A stretch of DNA of 64,000 nt from positions 62,001 through 126,000 of the forward strand of contig CBINHC010000002.1 of assembly GCA_966250385.1 (NCBI GenBank). The letters run 5' to 3'. Both the position numbers and the translations under genes were made by a program. The DNA is from DASWTL01 sp966250385 (GTDB taxonomy: Bacteria > Bacteroidota > Bacteroidia > Sphingobacteriales > Sphingobacteriaceae). The notes beneath the pieces were generated by a model, which ran no database searches, was not told the DNA's origin, and saw only the letters and a list, made by a program, of their open reading frames with translations. The stretch's first letter is position 1. Each line of letters opens with the position of its first letter. Of this stretch, positions 9,247 to 17,152 are shown piece after piece.

Positions 9247-10626
9247 ATGAAGCTTGCAAAAAATATATACTTTTTGATTGGCCTTGCTGTTCTCCTCATT
9301 CTGTTCAATACGCTGTTCTTCATCTACCTGGTGAATCTCAACAGGAAATACTTTCAAACGGTAGGTAACAGTCATGAGATACTGAAGACTTCGAACGGAT
9401 TGTTCGCGCTGATCAAGGACGCCGAGGCCGGGCAGAACCGCTACCTGATCACCGGCGAGGCAGCAAACCTGGTGCCCTTCTTTGAAGCTCAGCGACAGTT
9501 CACTCCCCTGCTGAGCAAACTCAACCACCTGACGGATACGATCCATTATACCCGGGCGAACATGGACAGCCTGCACCGGCTATTGACCCGGAAGATGCTC
9601 TTTATTGCCCGGACCGTCCAGGTCAGGCGGCAGGGCGACACCCGGGCGGCCCTGGATATGGTCCGGACGGGCGAAAGCCAGGAGCTCATGTTGCGGATCC
9701 GGCGCGAGATGGAGAATATTCTAAAGGAAGAGGAGACGCGCCTGGGGAAGTACACCGACGAACTGGACAAATACACCCGGAGAACCAAGCACTATGCGGC
9801 CATCAGTAACGGGGTCCTGCTCATCATTGCCATTGCCTCCCTGCTGGATATCCGGAATAACCGGCGCAGGATCAGGAAGCTTTTTGAAGAGAACGAGGAA
9901 AAGAACCGGATGCTGGAGGAGCAGACGGCCGACCTGCAGCGGCTGAGCCATGACCTGATCCAGCAGAACCGGGAACTCGAACGGTTTGCGTACGTTGTCT
10001 CCCATGATCTGAGAGCACCTGCGGGCAATATCGAAGCGTTGCTCCGTCTATACAAGGAAGCGAAGGACAAGGATGAACGGGCCAGCCTGATCGATACGAT
10101 GCAGGACGTTTCCGAAAACCTTTCCACCAAACTGAATGACCTGGTGGACGGGCTGCGCGGAAAAGGCGAGGTGAACCGGAGCAGCGAAACGCTCGACCTG
10201 CAGACAATCTATGACAAGGTCATCAAGAACCTGTCGGTGGACATCCGGAAAGCCGGTGCGGAGATCATCCATGATTTCTCGGAAGCCCCGCAAGTCACCT
10301 CCCCGAAAAGTTATATCGAGAGTATCCTCCAGAACCTGATATCCAATGCCATCAAGTATCGCGACCCGTCCCGCAAACCGGTGATCCGGGTCAGGTCCCA
10401 CATCCAGCAGGGACGAACCTGTATCGTGGTGGCCGACAATGGCCTGGGCATCGACATGGAGAAGCACGGATCGGATCTGTTCGGTCTGTACAAGACCTTC
10501 CACAATAACCGTAACAGCAAGGGAGTCGGCCTGTACATTACCCGGGCGCAGGTCCTTTCGCTCGGCGGCCGCATCGAGGTGGCCAGCAAACCCGGCGAGG
10601 GCTCCACATTTACCGTCTGCCTCTAA
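9247..10626 (+). CDS. CHASE3-type sensor histidine kinase
   Basis: 459 residues. A membrane helix at about 8-28, an extracytoplasmic segment with the CHASE3-like motif EAGQNRYLITGE, a second helix near 181-200, a coiled linker, then HisKA with phospho-acceptor H253 (VVSHDLRAP) and a HATPase domain with N363/N367 (N box), D397-N-G-L-G (G1) and KGVGLYIT (G2). It should autophosphorylate in response to an unknown signal and pass phosphate to a response regulator, which is not adjacent: an orphan kinase. Its TAA stop overlaps the stop of the convergent helicase gene. Confidence 0.92.
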   Translation: MKLAKNIYFLIGLAVLLILFNTLFFIYLVNLNRKYFQTVGNSHEILKTSNGLFALIKDAEAGQNRYLITGEAANLVPFFEAQRQFTPLLSKLNHLTDTIHYTRANMDSLHRLLTRKMLFIARTVQVRRQGDTRAALDMVRTGESQELMLRIRREMENILKEEETRLGKYTDELDKYTRRTKHYAAISNGVLLIIAIASLLDIRNNRRRIRKLFEENEEKNRMLEEQTADLQRLSHDLIQQNRELERFAYVVSHDLRAPAGNIEALLRLYKEAKDKDERASLIDTMQDVSENLSTKLNDLVDGLRGKGEVNRSSETLDLQTIYDKVIKNLSVDIRKAGAEIIHDFSEAPQVTSPKSYIESILQNLISNAIKYRDPSRKPVIRVRSHIQQGRTCIVVADNGLGIDMEKHGSDLFGLYKTFHNNRNSKGVGLYITRAQVLSLGGRIEVASKPGEGSTFTVCL

Positions 10627-12032
10627 TTGAAGAAGTTGTCGTGGAAGTTGACCAGAAACAGCTGTTTGGTCGCCCGGGTGATGCCCGTATACAACCAGCG
10701 CAGGAACTCGGTATTCACCATTTCATCGGTCAGGTAGCCCTGATCAATAAAAACGGCCTCCCATTGTCCGCCCTGCGCTTTATGACAGGTCACGGCGAAA
10801 GCGAACTTGATCTGCAGGGCATTGTAATACGGGTCCTTCTTGAGCTCTTCCATCTGCATCCGCTTGTTCCCGATATGCCGGTAATCCTCAAGCACCGCCT
10901 CGAAAAGCTTTTTGCTGTCCTGCACGGAAAGGTTCGGCGTCTCGGCATAAAGCGTGTCGAGCATCACCTTGCAGGTCAGGGGTTCCTTATCCGGATGATC
11001 GACCAGCTCGATGACCACGTCGGCGAACCGGAACCCGTATTGCTCCGTGATGTTCCGGACCTTCCTGATCCTGGCGATATCGCCGTTCGCAATGAAATCC
11101 GCGCTCTCTGATTCCGGGGATAGCCAGTGGTAGTTGTTCCGGACCACCATGATGTAATCTCCGCCCGTCAGCTCCTCCTCCCTGAACAGGATCCGGTTCC
11201 GGATATTCTGATTGTACATGTTGGCATTCCTGTTCGACCGGCAGACCACCAGGGTGTTCTCGATGCCGAACTTGTCATAGGCGTAATGCAGGCCCTCCAC
11301 CAGCTTTTCGCCGGTCATCCTGAAAAGATCCGGGAAGCCCTTTACGGTAAAGTGCGGAAAGGCTTCCGTTCCGGAGCGGATCAGCTCACGGGTTTCGGTC
11401 GCGTTATGCAGGATGCCTGAGTCTTTCGTCTGCCGGACCACTTCGGTCAGTTCATAGGAAAGGGGGTCCAGGCCGTACCGGTCACGGAGCATTTTCGGGT
11501 CCAGTGCCGGACTGTAGGACAAGCCGACCGGGGGCAGCTGGGCGGTATCCCCTACCAGCATCAGCCGGCAGTTCTTGCCGTTGTACACATAGTGGATCAG
11601 GTCATGGAGCAGGCTCTGCATGCCAAAACCGCCGCCCTGGTCGGAGACCATGGAGGCTTCATCAACAATGAAAATGGTGTTCTCGGCCAGGTTGTCCGCC
11701 AGGGCAAAGGACATTTCCGGAGATGCGGCGTCCTTCTTCCGGTAGATCTTCTTATGGATGGTGAATGCCTTCCGGCCGGAATAGTTGCTGATCACTTTGG
11801 CAGCGCGCCCGGTGGGCGCCAGAAGGACCGAACGGAGACTGAGTCTCGGCAGCACCCGGACCAGCGCACTGATGAGCGTCGTTTTCCCGGTTCCTGCATA
11901 CCCTTTCAGGACGAAGCACTCGTCCCCGTTGTCCGCGCTCAGAAAATGCTCAAGCTTACGGAACGCCTCCAGCTGATGGGCGGTCGGCGTCTGTCCGAAT
12001 TGTTCGGCAAGCATTTGGGCAACACGGGGCAT
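10623..12032 (-). CDS. RecD/Dda-like superfamily 1 ATP-dependent helicase
   Basis: An AAA_30/UvrD_C-type DNA helicase of about 470 residues. Walker A is GYAGTGKTT and Walker B is IFIVDEASMVSD; near the C-terminus FAVTCHKAQGGQW is the conserved motif V-like block of RecD2/Dda helicases. These enzymes unwind DNA 5'-3' in replication and repair. I place the start at ATG 12032 (MPRVAQML); an in-frame ATG at 12047 would add five residues (MHFCS). The gene diverges from the DUF3822 gene and converges on the histidine kinase gene, sharing four bases with it at the stop codons. Confidence 0.88.
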   Translation of the reverse strand: MPRVAQMLAEQFGQTPTAHQLEAFRKLEHFLSADNGDECFVLKGYAGTGKTTLISALVRVLPRLSLRSVLLAPTGRAAKVISNYSGRKAFTIHKKIYRKKDAASPEMSFALADNLAENTIFIVDEASMVSDQGGGFGMQSLLHDLIHYVYNGKNCRLMLVGDTAQLPPVGLSYSPALDPKMLRDRYGLDPLSYELTEVVRQTKDSGILHNATETRELIRSGTEAFPHFTVKGFPDLFRMTGEKLVEGLHYAYDKFGIENTLVVCRSNRNANMYNQNIRNRILFREEELTGGDYIMVVRNNYHWLSPESESADFIANGDIARIRKVRNITEQYGFRFADVVIELVDHPDKEPLTCKVMLDTLYAETPNLSVQDSKKLFEAVLEDYRHIGNKRMQMEELKKDPYYNALQIKFAFAVTCHKAQGGQWEAVFIDQGYLTDEMVNTEFLRWLYTGITRATKQLFLVNFHDNFFN

Positions 12033-12117
12033 GCTGCAAAAATGCATATTAAGCTCCGGTTTTTGGTGTTCCAGCGCCGGGAATGACCATCCTGAAGCGA
12101 ATATTCGGAAGAAATGA

Positions 12118-12125
12118 TACTTTTG
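12118..12125 (+). promoter_or_regulatory. Bacteroidota -7 box TACTTTTG
   Basis: Exact match to the Bacteroidota -7 consensus TAnnTTTG, ending only 7 nt before the ATG at 12133. If used, transcription would begin at or next to the start codon, giving an mRNA with almost no leader. No convincing -33 TTTG box was found at the expected distance. Confidence 0.5.
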
Positions 12126-12132
12126 CTACCGG

Positions 12133-12948
12133 ATGAAGATCAAACTGCAACAGGCTGAAGAGACTTTCGGACCGGCACAGGCGCCGAACTGCGATCTGCT
12201 GCTGGCGATTGAACCGGAACGGATCTCATTTGCCGTTATGAATACCGGTCATCAGCTCCTGGCCCTTTCGGAGATCCTTACCGGCCCGCAGGATCTGGCG
12301 ACTGTCCACAACACCTTTCCGCTGCTGGCCTACCCCTACCGGAGGGTCCGGATCAGTGTGGGAACCAGCAAGTTCACGCTGGTCCCGGGCGAAGTGTTCG
12401 CGGAGGACAAGCTGAGACATTATTCCCGGTTTGTGGAGCCGAAGCAGTCATCAGACATCCTGTTCACTGACGTACCGGGCTTCGGGATCCGGAACCTGGT
12501 GGTCCTAGAAACCGCATTTCAGCACATGTTGAAGTCCTGGTTCCCGGAAGCGACCATCACCAGCCAGATCGATCCTTTTCTTTGCGGTATTTCGCGACAG
12601 CTTCCCCAGGGTGATGCCTCCTGGTATTTCAACCTGGGAGACCGGTCATTCGAAGCGGCACTGGTCCACGAAGGCCGGCTGCTTTTCTGCAATACGTTTG
12701 AGATCGCCGGCCCTGATGATTTCAATTATTTCCTTTTGTTGTTATTGAAGGAGTTTCCGGAAGCGTCCGGACGCAAAGCGGTCATTTCAGGCAGTATCGG
12801 CACGGATGACCCTTTCTATCTCCGGCTGAAGAAATACTTCCGGGACATCGAAACGGCGGATATGTCATGGGTAAAACGCTCGGAAGTCTTCTCAGCGCTG
12901 CCTCTTCACCATTATTTCACGGTACTTAACCTCAGTCTATGCGGATAA
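12133..12948 (+). CDS. DUF3822 family protein
   Basis: 271 residues, soluble, no signal peptide. The start MKIKLQQAEETFGP and the block CDLLLAIEPERISFAVMN match the Bacteroidota-restricted DUF3822 family, whose function is not known. The N- and C-terminal halves (FAVMNTGHQLLALSEI and the region after residue 175, YFNLGDRSFEAALVHEGRLL) resemble the paired halves of an actin-like ATPase fold, but that is inference. Its last 10 bases overlap rsmD, and coaD follows 16 nt after rsmD, so the three genes form an operon. Confidence 0.8.
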   Translation: MKIKLQQAEETFGPAQAPNCDLLLAIEPERISFAVMNTGHQLLALSEILTGPQDLATVHNTFPLLAYPYRRVRISVGTSKFTLVPGEVFAEDKLRHYSRFVEPKQSSDILFTDVPGFGIRNLVVLETAFQHMLKSWFPEATITSQIDPFLCGISRQLPQGDASWYFNLGDRSFEAALVHEGRLLFCNTFEIAGPDDFNYFLLLLLKEFPEASGRKAVISGSIGTDDPFYLRLKKYFRDIETADMSWVKRSEVFSALPLHHYFTVLNLSLCG

Positions 12949-13490
12949 TCGGCGGAAAAATGAAGGGTGTTCGCATCAACCCGCCGGCTAATCTTCCGGT
13001 CAGACCCACTACAGACCTGGCGAAAGAGGCACTGTTCAACATCCTGAACAACCAGTATGACCTGGAGAATATCCGGGTTCTGGACCTGTTCAGCGGTACT
13101 GGAAACGTGTCGCTGGAATTCGCTTCACGCGGTGCCGAACTGGTCGTATCGGTCGACAAGCATTTCGGGTGCTTCAATTTCCTGAAAACCGCCGCCCAGA
13201 AATATGATCTGCCCAATATCAAGGCCACCAAGGCGGACGTATTCAAGTTCCTGGAAATGGAAACAGACCAGTTTGACATCATTTTTGCTGATCCGCCGTA
13301 TGACCTGCCTACCATACCGATGATCCCCGAGATCATCTTCAGAAGAAACCTGCTGACTGCAGAAGGCGTTCTGATCGTCGAGCATCCCAGTCTGAAGAAG
13401 ATCGACAGCCCTTATTTCGTCGAACAGCGCAAATACGGCTACTCATCCTTCAGTTTCTTTCAGCACCCCGATAATCCCGATAAGGTTTAA
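12939..13490 (+). CDS. rsmD: 16S rRNA (guanine(966)-N2)-methyltransferase RsmD
   Basis: 183 residues, matching RsmD length. It transfers a methyl group from SAM to G966 of 16S rRNA. The start MRIIGGKMKGVRI and RPTTDLAKEALFNIL are signature RsmD blocks; motif I is DLFSGTGNVS from D49, and the catalytic motif is DPPY at 118-121. The reading frame starts inside the DUF3822 gene (10-nt overlap), indicating translational coupling. Confidence 0.94.
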   Translation: MRIIGGKMKGVRINPPANLPVRPTTDLAKEALFNILNNQYDLENIRVLDLFSGTGNVSLEFASRGAELVVSVDKHFGCFNFLKTAAQKYDLPNIKATKADVFKFLEMETDQFDIIFADPPYDLPTIPMIPEIIFRRNLLTAEGVLIVEHPSLKKIDSPYFVEQRKYGYSSFSFFQHPDNPDKV

Positions 13491-13506
13491 CTTTAGATCA
13501 TACCCA

Positions 13507-13977
13507 ATGAAACTAGCCCTCTTCCCCGGCTCCTTTGACCCCGTTACCAAAGCACATGTCGATATCCTCAGGCGTTCGATGTCCCTGTTCGACCGGGTGA
13601 TCGTGGGCATCGGCGTCAACAGCAACAAGCAGGCGTTACTCGATATCGAGACCCGGAAAAATATGCTGGAAGCGATCCTGGAAAGCGATCCGAAGATCGA
13701 GGTAACGACTTATGAAGGTCTGACCGTGGACTATGCGAAAAAGATCGGTGCGGCCTATATCGTGCGGGGCATCCGAACCGTGGCGGACTTTGAGTATGAA
13801 AAAGGGATCGCGCACATCAATCATGCACTGATCCCTGAGATCGAAAGTATCTTTATCCTGAGCAAGCCCGGCTATTCATCGATCAGCTCGACAGTAGTCC
13901 GGGATATCCTGCGCAACAAGGGCGATGTAAGCAAGTTCGTGCCTGAAAAAGCGCTGCCTTTCCTGAAGCAGCATTAG
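13507..13977 (+). CDS. coaD: Phosphopantetheine adenylyltransferase
   Basis: 156 residues, the usual CoaD size. It catalyses the fourth step of coenzyme A synthesis, joining ATP and 4'-phosphopantetheine to give dephospho-CoA. The nucleotidyltransferase loop is GSFDPVTKAH (residues 8-17); the family T/HxGH motif reads TKAH, so the glycine is replaced by alanine while H17 is kept. The C-terminal ISSTVVRD motif is present. Third gene of the DUF3822-rsmD-coaD operon. Its TAG stop (13975-13977) overlaps the TAA of the convergent NUDIX gene. Confidence 0.95.
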   Translation: MKLALFPGSFDPVTKAHVDILRRSMSLFDRVIVGIGVNSNKQALLDIETRKNMLEAILESDPKIEVTTYEGLTVDYAKKIGAAYIVRGIRTVADFEYEKGIAHINHALIPEIESIFILSKPGYSSISSTVVRDILRNKGDVSKFVPEKALPFLKQH

Positions 13978-14591
13978 TCGCTCTCGACCAGCGTTAGCAG
14001 ATCGGCTATCAGCGGGTAGGTATTGGATCTGACCATCGGAAAATCAGCGGATGTCAGCCATTCCGCCCGCGTGATGTCTTCCTCCAGCTGTGGCTTGAGG
14101 TCCTTCTGCCCTTCCGCGTACATCTTGTACCAGTTCGTCTTTTTGAGGATCAGTTGATCAGCTTCCTCATAAACATGATAGGTATTGGCCAGTTTATCTC
14201 CAAGTTTGTCTACACGGATCCCGCATTCTTCCTGGACTTCACGGACAGCAGCCTTTTTAGGCTTTTCTCCCTCATCCAGTTTCCCTTTCGGAAGGTCCCA
14301 CTTGCCCTTCCTGAAAATGAACAGGTACCGGTTCTCTTCATTCCGGACGATCCCGCCTGCAGCTTTGATCAGTTTAGCAGACGTTTTCAGCGTTTTGAAC
14401 ACGCGTTTGGCATTCGGCGTGGAAAGTACATACTGCACCGGGGTACGGTCTCCTTTGATCCGCTGGTAAAAACCCGGAAAATCAAAATCCCGGCTGTCCA
14501 CCGATTGATATCCATGCATGGACTCCGGACTGCTCTCCGTGATGATCAGCGCAGCCTCGTTGATATAAATTCTATAAGTTTTGTCTCTCAT
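13974..14591 (-). CDS. NUDIX hydrolase
   Basis: I start at ATG 14591 (MRDKTYRIYINEAALI), giving 205 residues. The frame stays open upstream to 14915, but that extension crosses a strong terminator and looks non-coding. The Nudix box runs from G103 to I125 with E109, R117, E118, E121, E122 and G124 in place. An N-terminal region of about 75 residues precedes the Nudix fold. Nudix enzymes hydrolyse nucleoside diphosphates linked to another group; the substrate is unknown. The downstream partner pyrE is now separated from it by the AT-rich island. Confidence 0.88.
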   Translation of the reverse strand: MRDKTYRIYINEAALIITESSPESMHGYQSVDSRDFDFPGFYQRIKGDRTPVQYVLSTPNAKRVFKTLKTSAKLIKAAGGIVRNEENRYLFIFRKGKWDLPKGKLDEGEKPKKAAVREVQEECGIRVDKLGDKLANTYHVYEEADQLILKKTNWYKMYAEGQKDLKPQLEEDITRAEWLTSADFPMVRSNTYPLIADLLTLVESD

Positions 14592-14825
14592 TTCTTTATT
14601 TCGGCAGCCGCATTTTATATGCCCGCAACTCGTCCTATCACAGTCCGAAAAATCAGAGCCCGCAAAACTGACTCGCCATAGAGTACATCCTTCTGCTTTA
14701 GGTGTGGTAAAACTATAAAAAATTTCGTGCCCCCAAGTCCGTTCGCTGGTCCATTCCCTGCCAATAGCTTCCGGTAATATGACAACGATGAAGGTAGCTA
14801 TAAAGATTGCTTTAGATCGAAAATA
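14592..14825. other. Intergenic stretch before the NUDIX gene
   Basis: Upstream region of the NUDIX gene on the minus strand. An open frame crosses it in phase with NUDIX, but its residues show no conserved pattern and it enters a terminator hairpin. Presumably promoter sequence; no clear -33/-7 pair was identified. Confidence 0.4.
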
Positions 14826-14856
14826 GAAAAAGTCAACTCTTGATGTTGACTTTTTC
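14826..14856 (-). terminator. Intrinsic terminator after the DUF3037-like gene
   Basis: Perfect 12-bp stem GAAAAAGTCAAC (14826-14837) with GTTGACTTTTTC (14845-14856) and a 7-nt loop. The stem's own A/T ends give a T-run on either strand, so it can act in both directions. It closes the island operon, whose last gene ends at 14893. Confidence 0.85.
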
Positions 14857-14892
14857 CAGCCGAAGCCCCCTTGAGCAGATGTTATCTTATAC

Positions 14893-15726
14893 CTATTCGT
14901 TAAAAATAGGTTCAACCCCGTGCTCGTCCATATAATCTTCTATCCTTTGGATTTCCGAGGTGGGGACTATATCTAAAATATTCGCATTCCTAATACTTTC
15001 CCACAACGAATGATTTTCCTTCATCTGCTTTGACGGTTCATCAGCAATCATGAAGAACTTTCCATGTTTCCCTTCAGGAGTGTCTTTCAGTTTCTCAATC
15101 AGGAAAAGATGAGCATTCAGCTGTTGCTGGAGAGTATGCACTTGAGTGTTAAAATCTTTCACTTCACCGGTAACTTCGACTTCATTTTTTCCAATAAACC
15201 AAACCTTTGCCGGAACGATTAAGCCTGGAATTCTTGTCTTATCAAGTTCCACATCAAAAGCCACGTGGTTAGATATTGTCTTCGCCAGTCTTCTTTTAAC
15301 AATTTCCACAACAGGCTTCACCTTCTCTTGAGCTGACGGAATACCGAACACAAACTTTTCAAATAGCTTATTGAAAACTATCTGACTTAGTTGGATATCG
15401 ATGTTCGCTGGAGCAGAGTATGTTAAAAGATTATTTGAGTATCGAGAGAGGTAACTGATGTAATCGTCCCTAAAAAGAGCATGGCCTTTGAATGAGTCAA
15501 TGATAAAGTCATTCATGCACTCACTATAAATCTTCGTTAAGGACTTCAAATTTGTTTTAATCAAATTATAAGCTTCTGAAGATAGAAGTGGTTTTATTAT
15601 CAATAGTTTTTCCTGCGAATAGCTGAAGTACACCTTTGATTCAGATGCTACTAAAAGACCAATACTCACCCGTTCGTTCACGTTAGGACGAATTGAACAG
15701 TAAAGTATGGAATAAAAGGTTTTCAT
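14893..15726 (-). CDS. DUF3037-like protein next to a HipA-like kinase
   Basis: 277 residues, soluble. The N-terminus MKTFYSILYCSIRPNVNERVSIG with LLVASESKVYFSYS resembles the DUF3037 family, small proteins often encoded directly after HipA-like kinases; the middle and C-terminal parts (from about residue 130) are not recognised. It starts five bases after the reconstructed end of the broken kinase gene, so the two were one operon. Base composition is much more AT-rich than the flanking core genes (the 60 bases from 15541 contain 15 G+C), a sign of horizontal origin. The frame is intact. Function unknown. Confidence 0.6.
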   Translation of the reverse strand: MKTFYSILYCSIRPNVNERVSIGLLVASESKVYFSYSQEKLLIIKPLLSSEAYNLIKTNLKSLTKIYSECMNDFIIDSFKGHALFRDDYISYLSRYSNNLLTYSAPANIDIQLSQIVFNKLFEKFVFGIPSAQEKVKPVVEIVKRRLAKTISNHVAFDVELDKTRIPGLIVPAKVWFIGKNEVEVTGEVKDFNTQVHTLQQQLNAHLFLIEKLKDTPEGKHGKFFMIADEPSKQMKENHSLWESIRNANILDIVPTSEIQRIEDYMDEHGVEPIFNE

Positions 15727-15732
15727 ATCACT

Positions 15733-16501
15733 TCAACGCATAGTACGTTCAAATAGTTCAATAAAGATATCCTTAGTACCGCCTAGCCAACTTTGTTTTC
15801 AATTATGGCTTCAGTCACCTGTCTCTCTAGTAACAGCTTGTCGTTACACCACTCTTTGGGCATGGCGCAAACCGCCTCATGCAGAAGATTTTTACATTTA
15901 TTAACAAATGTAGGAAAGTTTGCCAATAAATCGTTCACTTCTTCACTCGCTTTCTTCTTGTTCGGAATCAGAATCTTGGCGATATCGCTTCAACTAAAGG
16001 AAGTATTAAAAGGTTATAGTTGTTGTGGTTTCGGTCGGTATTAGCAATCCATAAATCAAAAAACGCAATCTTAAGCAAGTCAGCCCGATTCGTAAACTTT
16101 CTTAGCTCATTGTAATCGTTTTTCAAACCCAATAATAAGTTATTTACATCGGCGGCATTGTTTTCGTATCTCAAGCCGAAGGTCGGTTTTCTAAACTGTG
16201 AGCGTTGTATCCTGTTGCTTAGAAATTCGGCTTTAACGTGTTCAGGCCTTATCTCTAAAAACGCTGCCGGTATAGTCGGCAATTCCCAGGCTTCCAAAAA
16301 TTTCCATGCTAAATATTCATTAATTAATTTACCGTTGAAGTCATATTTGCAGACGTAGTCTTCTAAGTCGTCAGCCAACACAACAACTGGCATGCTCCCT
16401 TGCGTGTCAATAACTCGGGATATTTCGGAAATTGAATATCTTGAGGTCAACATCTCCGGCTGTTCATTTACATCTGTACTAATCACATCTTCCGGCGTCA
16501 T
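15733..16501 (-). pseudogene. HipA-like kinase gene, broken by deletion and frameshifts
   Basis: The open part (16501-15968, 177 residues) matches HipA-like serine/threonine kinases: SRYSISEISRVIDTQG, an ATP-binding strand with CKY, GKLINEYLAWKFLEAWELPTIP, and the catalytic loop LWIANTDRNHNN. Directly after NLLIL the frame runs into a stop; the metal-binding DxG/DHE segment and about 80 further residues that normally follow are missing. A second frame (15989-15783) then encodes a C-terminal-like helical tail (SDIAKILIPNKKKASEEVND...). A third (about 15779-15733) gives GGTKDIFIELFERTMR and stops 5-nt before the next gene. At least two lesions are therefore needed to join it. Lacking the metal site, it should be inactive. 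Confidence 0.65.
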
Positions 16502-16634
16502 CGAAATACCGCAAATCTTCTAATACATTTTCCCGTAGTCTAAAAGATTGTGCTGAGCCCTGAGAACCGGTGTTGGCCTTGACGAGAATCAAAGTTCGCT
16601 TCGGCATAATAGGTGGAAAAGCGCTGGTACTCAT
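16479..16634 (-). CDS. Small 51-residue ORF upstream of the HipA-like pseudogene
   Basis: ATG at 16634 (MSTSAFPPIMPKRTLILVKA), stop TAG at 16479-16481; an internal ATG at 16607 would give a 42-residue form. It overlaps the first 23 bases of the kinase-like frame in another phase. The sequence is basic at its start and has no recognised domain. It may be a real small gene at the head of the operon, or the true N-terminal frame of a longer protein fused to the kinase before a frameshift. Placed between paired repeats and the kinase, an antitoxin or regulator is a possible role, but nothing in the residues proves it. Confidence 0.35.
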   Translation of the reverse strand: MSTSAFPPIMPKRTLILVKANTGSQGSAQSFRLRENVLEDLRYFDDAGRCD

Positions 16635-16670
16635 GTGAATGACGCCTAAATACGCGCAGTCCTGCCGTCC

Positions 16671-16698
16671 GCTAAAATAATTTATTTAGCTAAAATAA
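16671..16698 (-). promoter_or_regulatory. Paired GCTAAAATAA repeats, possible operator
   Basis: GCTAAAATAA occurs at 16671-16680 and again at 16689-16698, 18 bases apart. The first copy also forms an imperfect inverted repeat with TTTATTTAGC (16681-16690). The site lies 37 bp upstream of the 51-codon ORF, the position expected for a repressor or promoter element of the minus-strand operon. Confidence 0.4.
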
Positions 16699-17024
16699 TA
16701 GATTTAAAAGAGATGCGAAAAAAAAGGATATAACCATTTAAATATAACATAAAAGAACTTGGCTTACGACAGGGAAAACCGTCGGACAGGAACGCAACAA
16801 CTAGAAAGCATCGAATGAGCTTCGAGGTCAACGTCCACGTAGATACTCCCCTAAATTACTACCCTATCAGGCTTCTTTAGCCCGATGCAGCATGGCCGCC
16901 TATCAAGATTTACTACCGATCCCCACGACCATAACCTTTGAGACGAGCTCATCCATATCTGATTGACTTTCAACTGTTGGCAAATATTAGAACAACCCTT
17001 CAAGCAAATTCTCCTCCAAAATGT
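16699..17024. other. Gene-free AT-rich stretch between the island and pyrE
   Basis: No open frame of convincing length, no tRNA and no strong hairpin was found. Base composition returns to the core level near 17030. This is probably the right-hand boundary of the inserted island; no attachment-site duplication was recognised. Confidence 0.4.
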
Positions 17025-17032
17025 TACTTTTG
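17025..17032 (+). promoter_or_regulatory. Candidate pyrE -7 box TACTTTTG
   Basis: Exact TAnnTTTG match, 120 bp upstream of pyrE, the same octamer as before the DUF3822 gene. No clear -33 element was found, so this is tentative. Confidence 0.35.
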
Positions 17033-17152
17033 TGGCGGTTCACCGGGGGGCAGGGAAAGTTTCTCTTCTAATAAATTTTCTACACTTTTCTACAAAAAAT
17101 GCTTTTAACACGTAGAAAACCATGCTACCTGGGAACGCTATAAAAATGAGCC

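Noticed and set aside
14592..14915. In-frame N-terminal extension of the NUDIX gene (to 313 residues)
   Set aside because: It crosses a perfect terminator hairpin and has no conserved residues; ATG 14591 fits the Nudix family start better.
14893..16634. Functional HipA-type toxin-antitoxin system
   Set aside because: The kinase-like gene has lost the metal-binding segment and is frameshifted, and no HipB-like antitoxin was found; called a pseudogene with a partner instead.
16699..17024. Transposase or integrase remnant next to the AT-rich island
   Set aside because: Reading both strands gave only frames under about 50 codons without recognisable motifs, and no terminal repeats were found.
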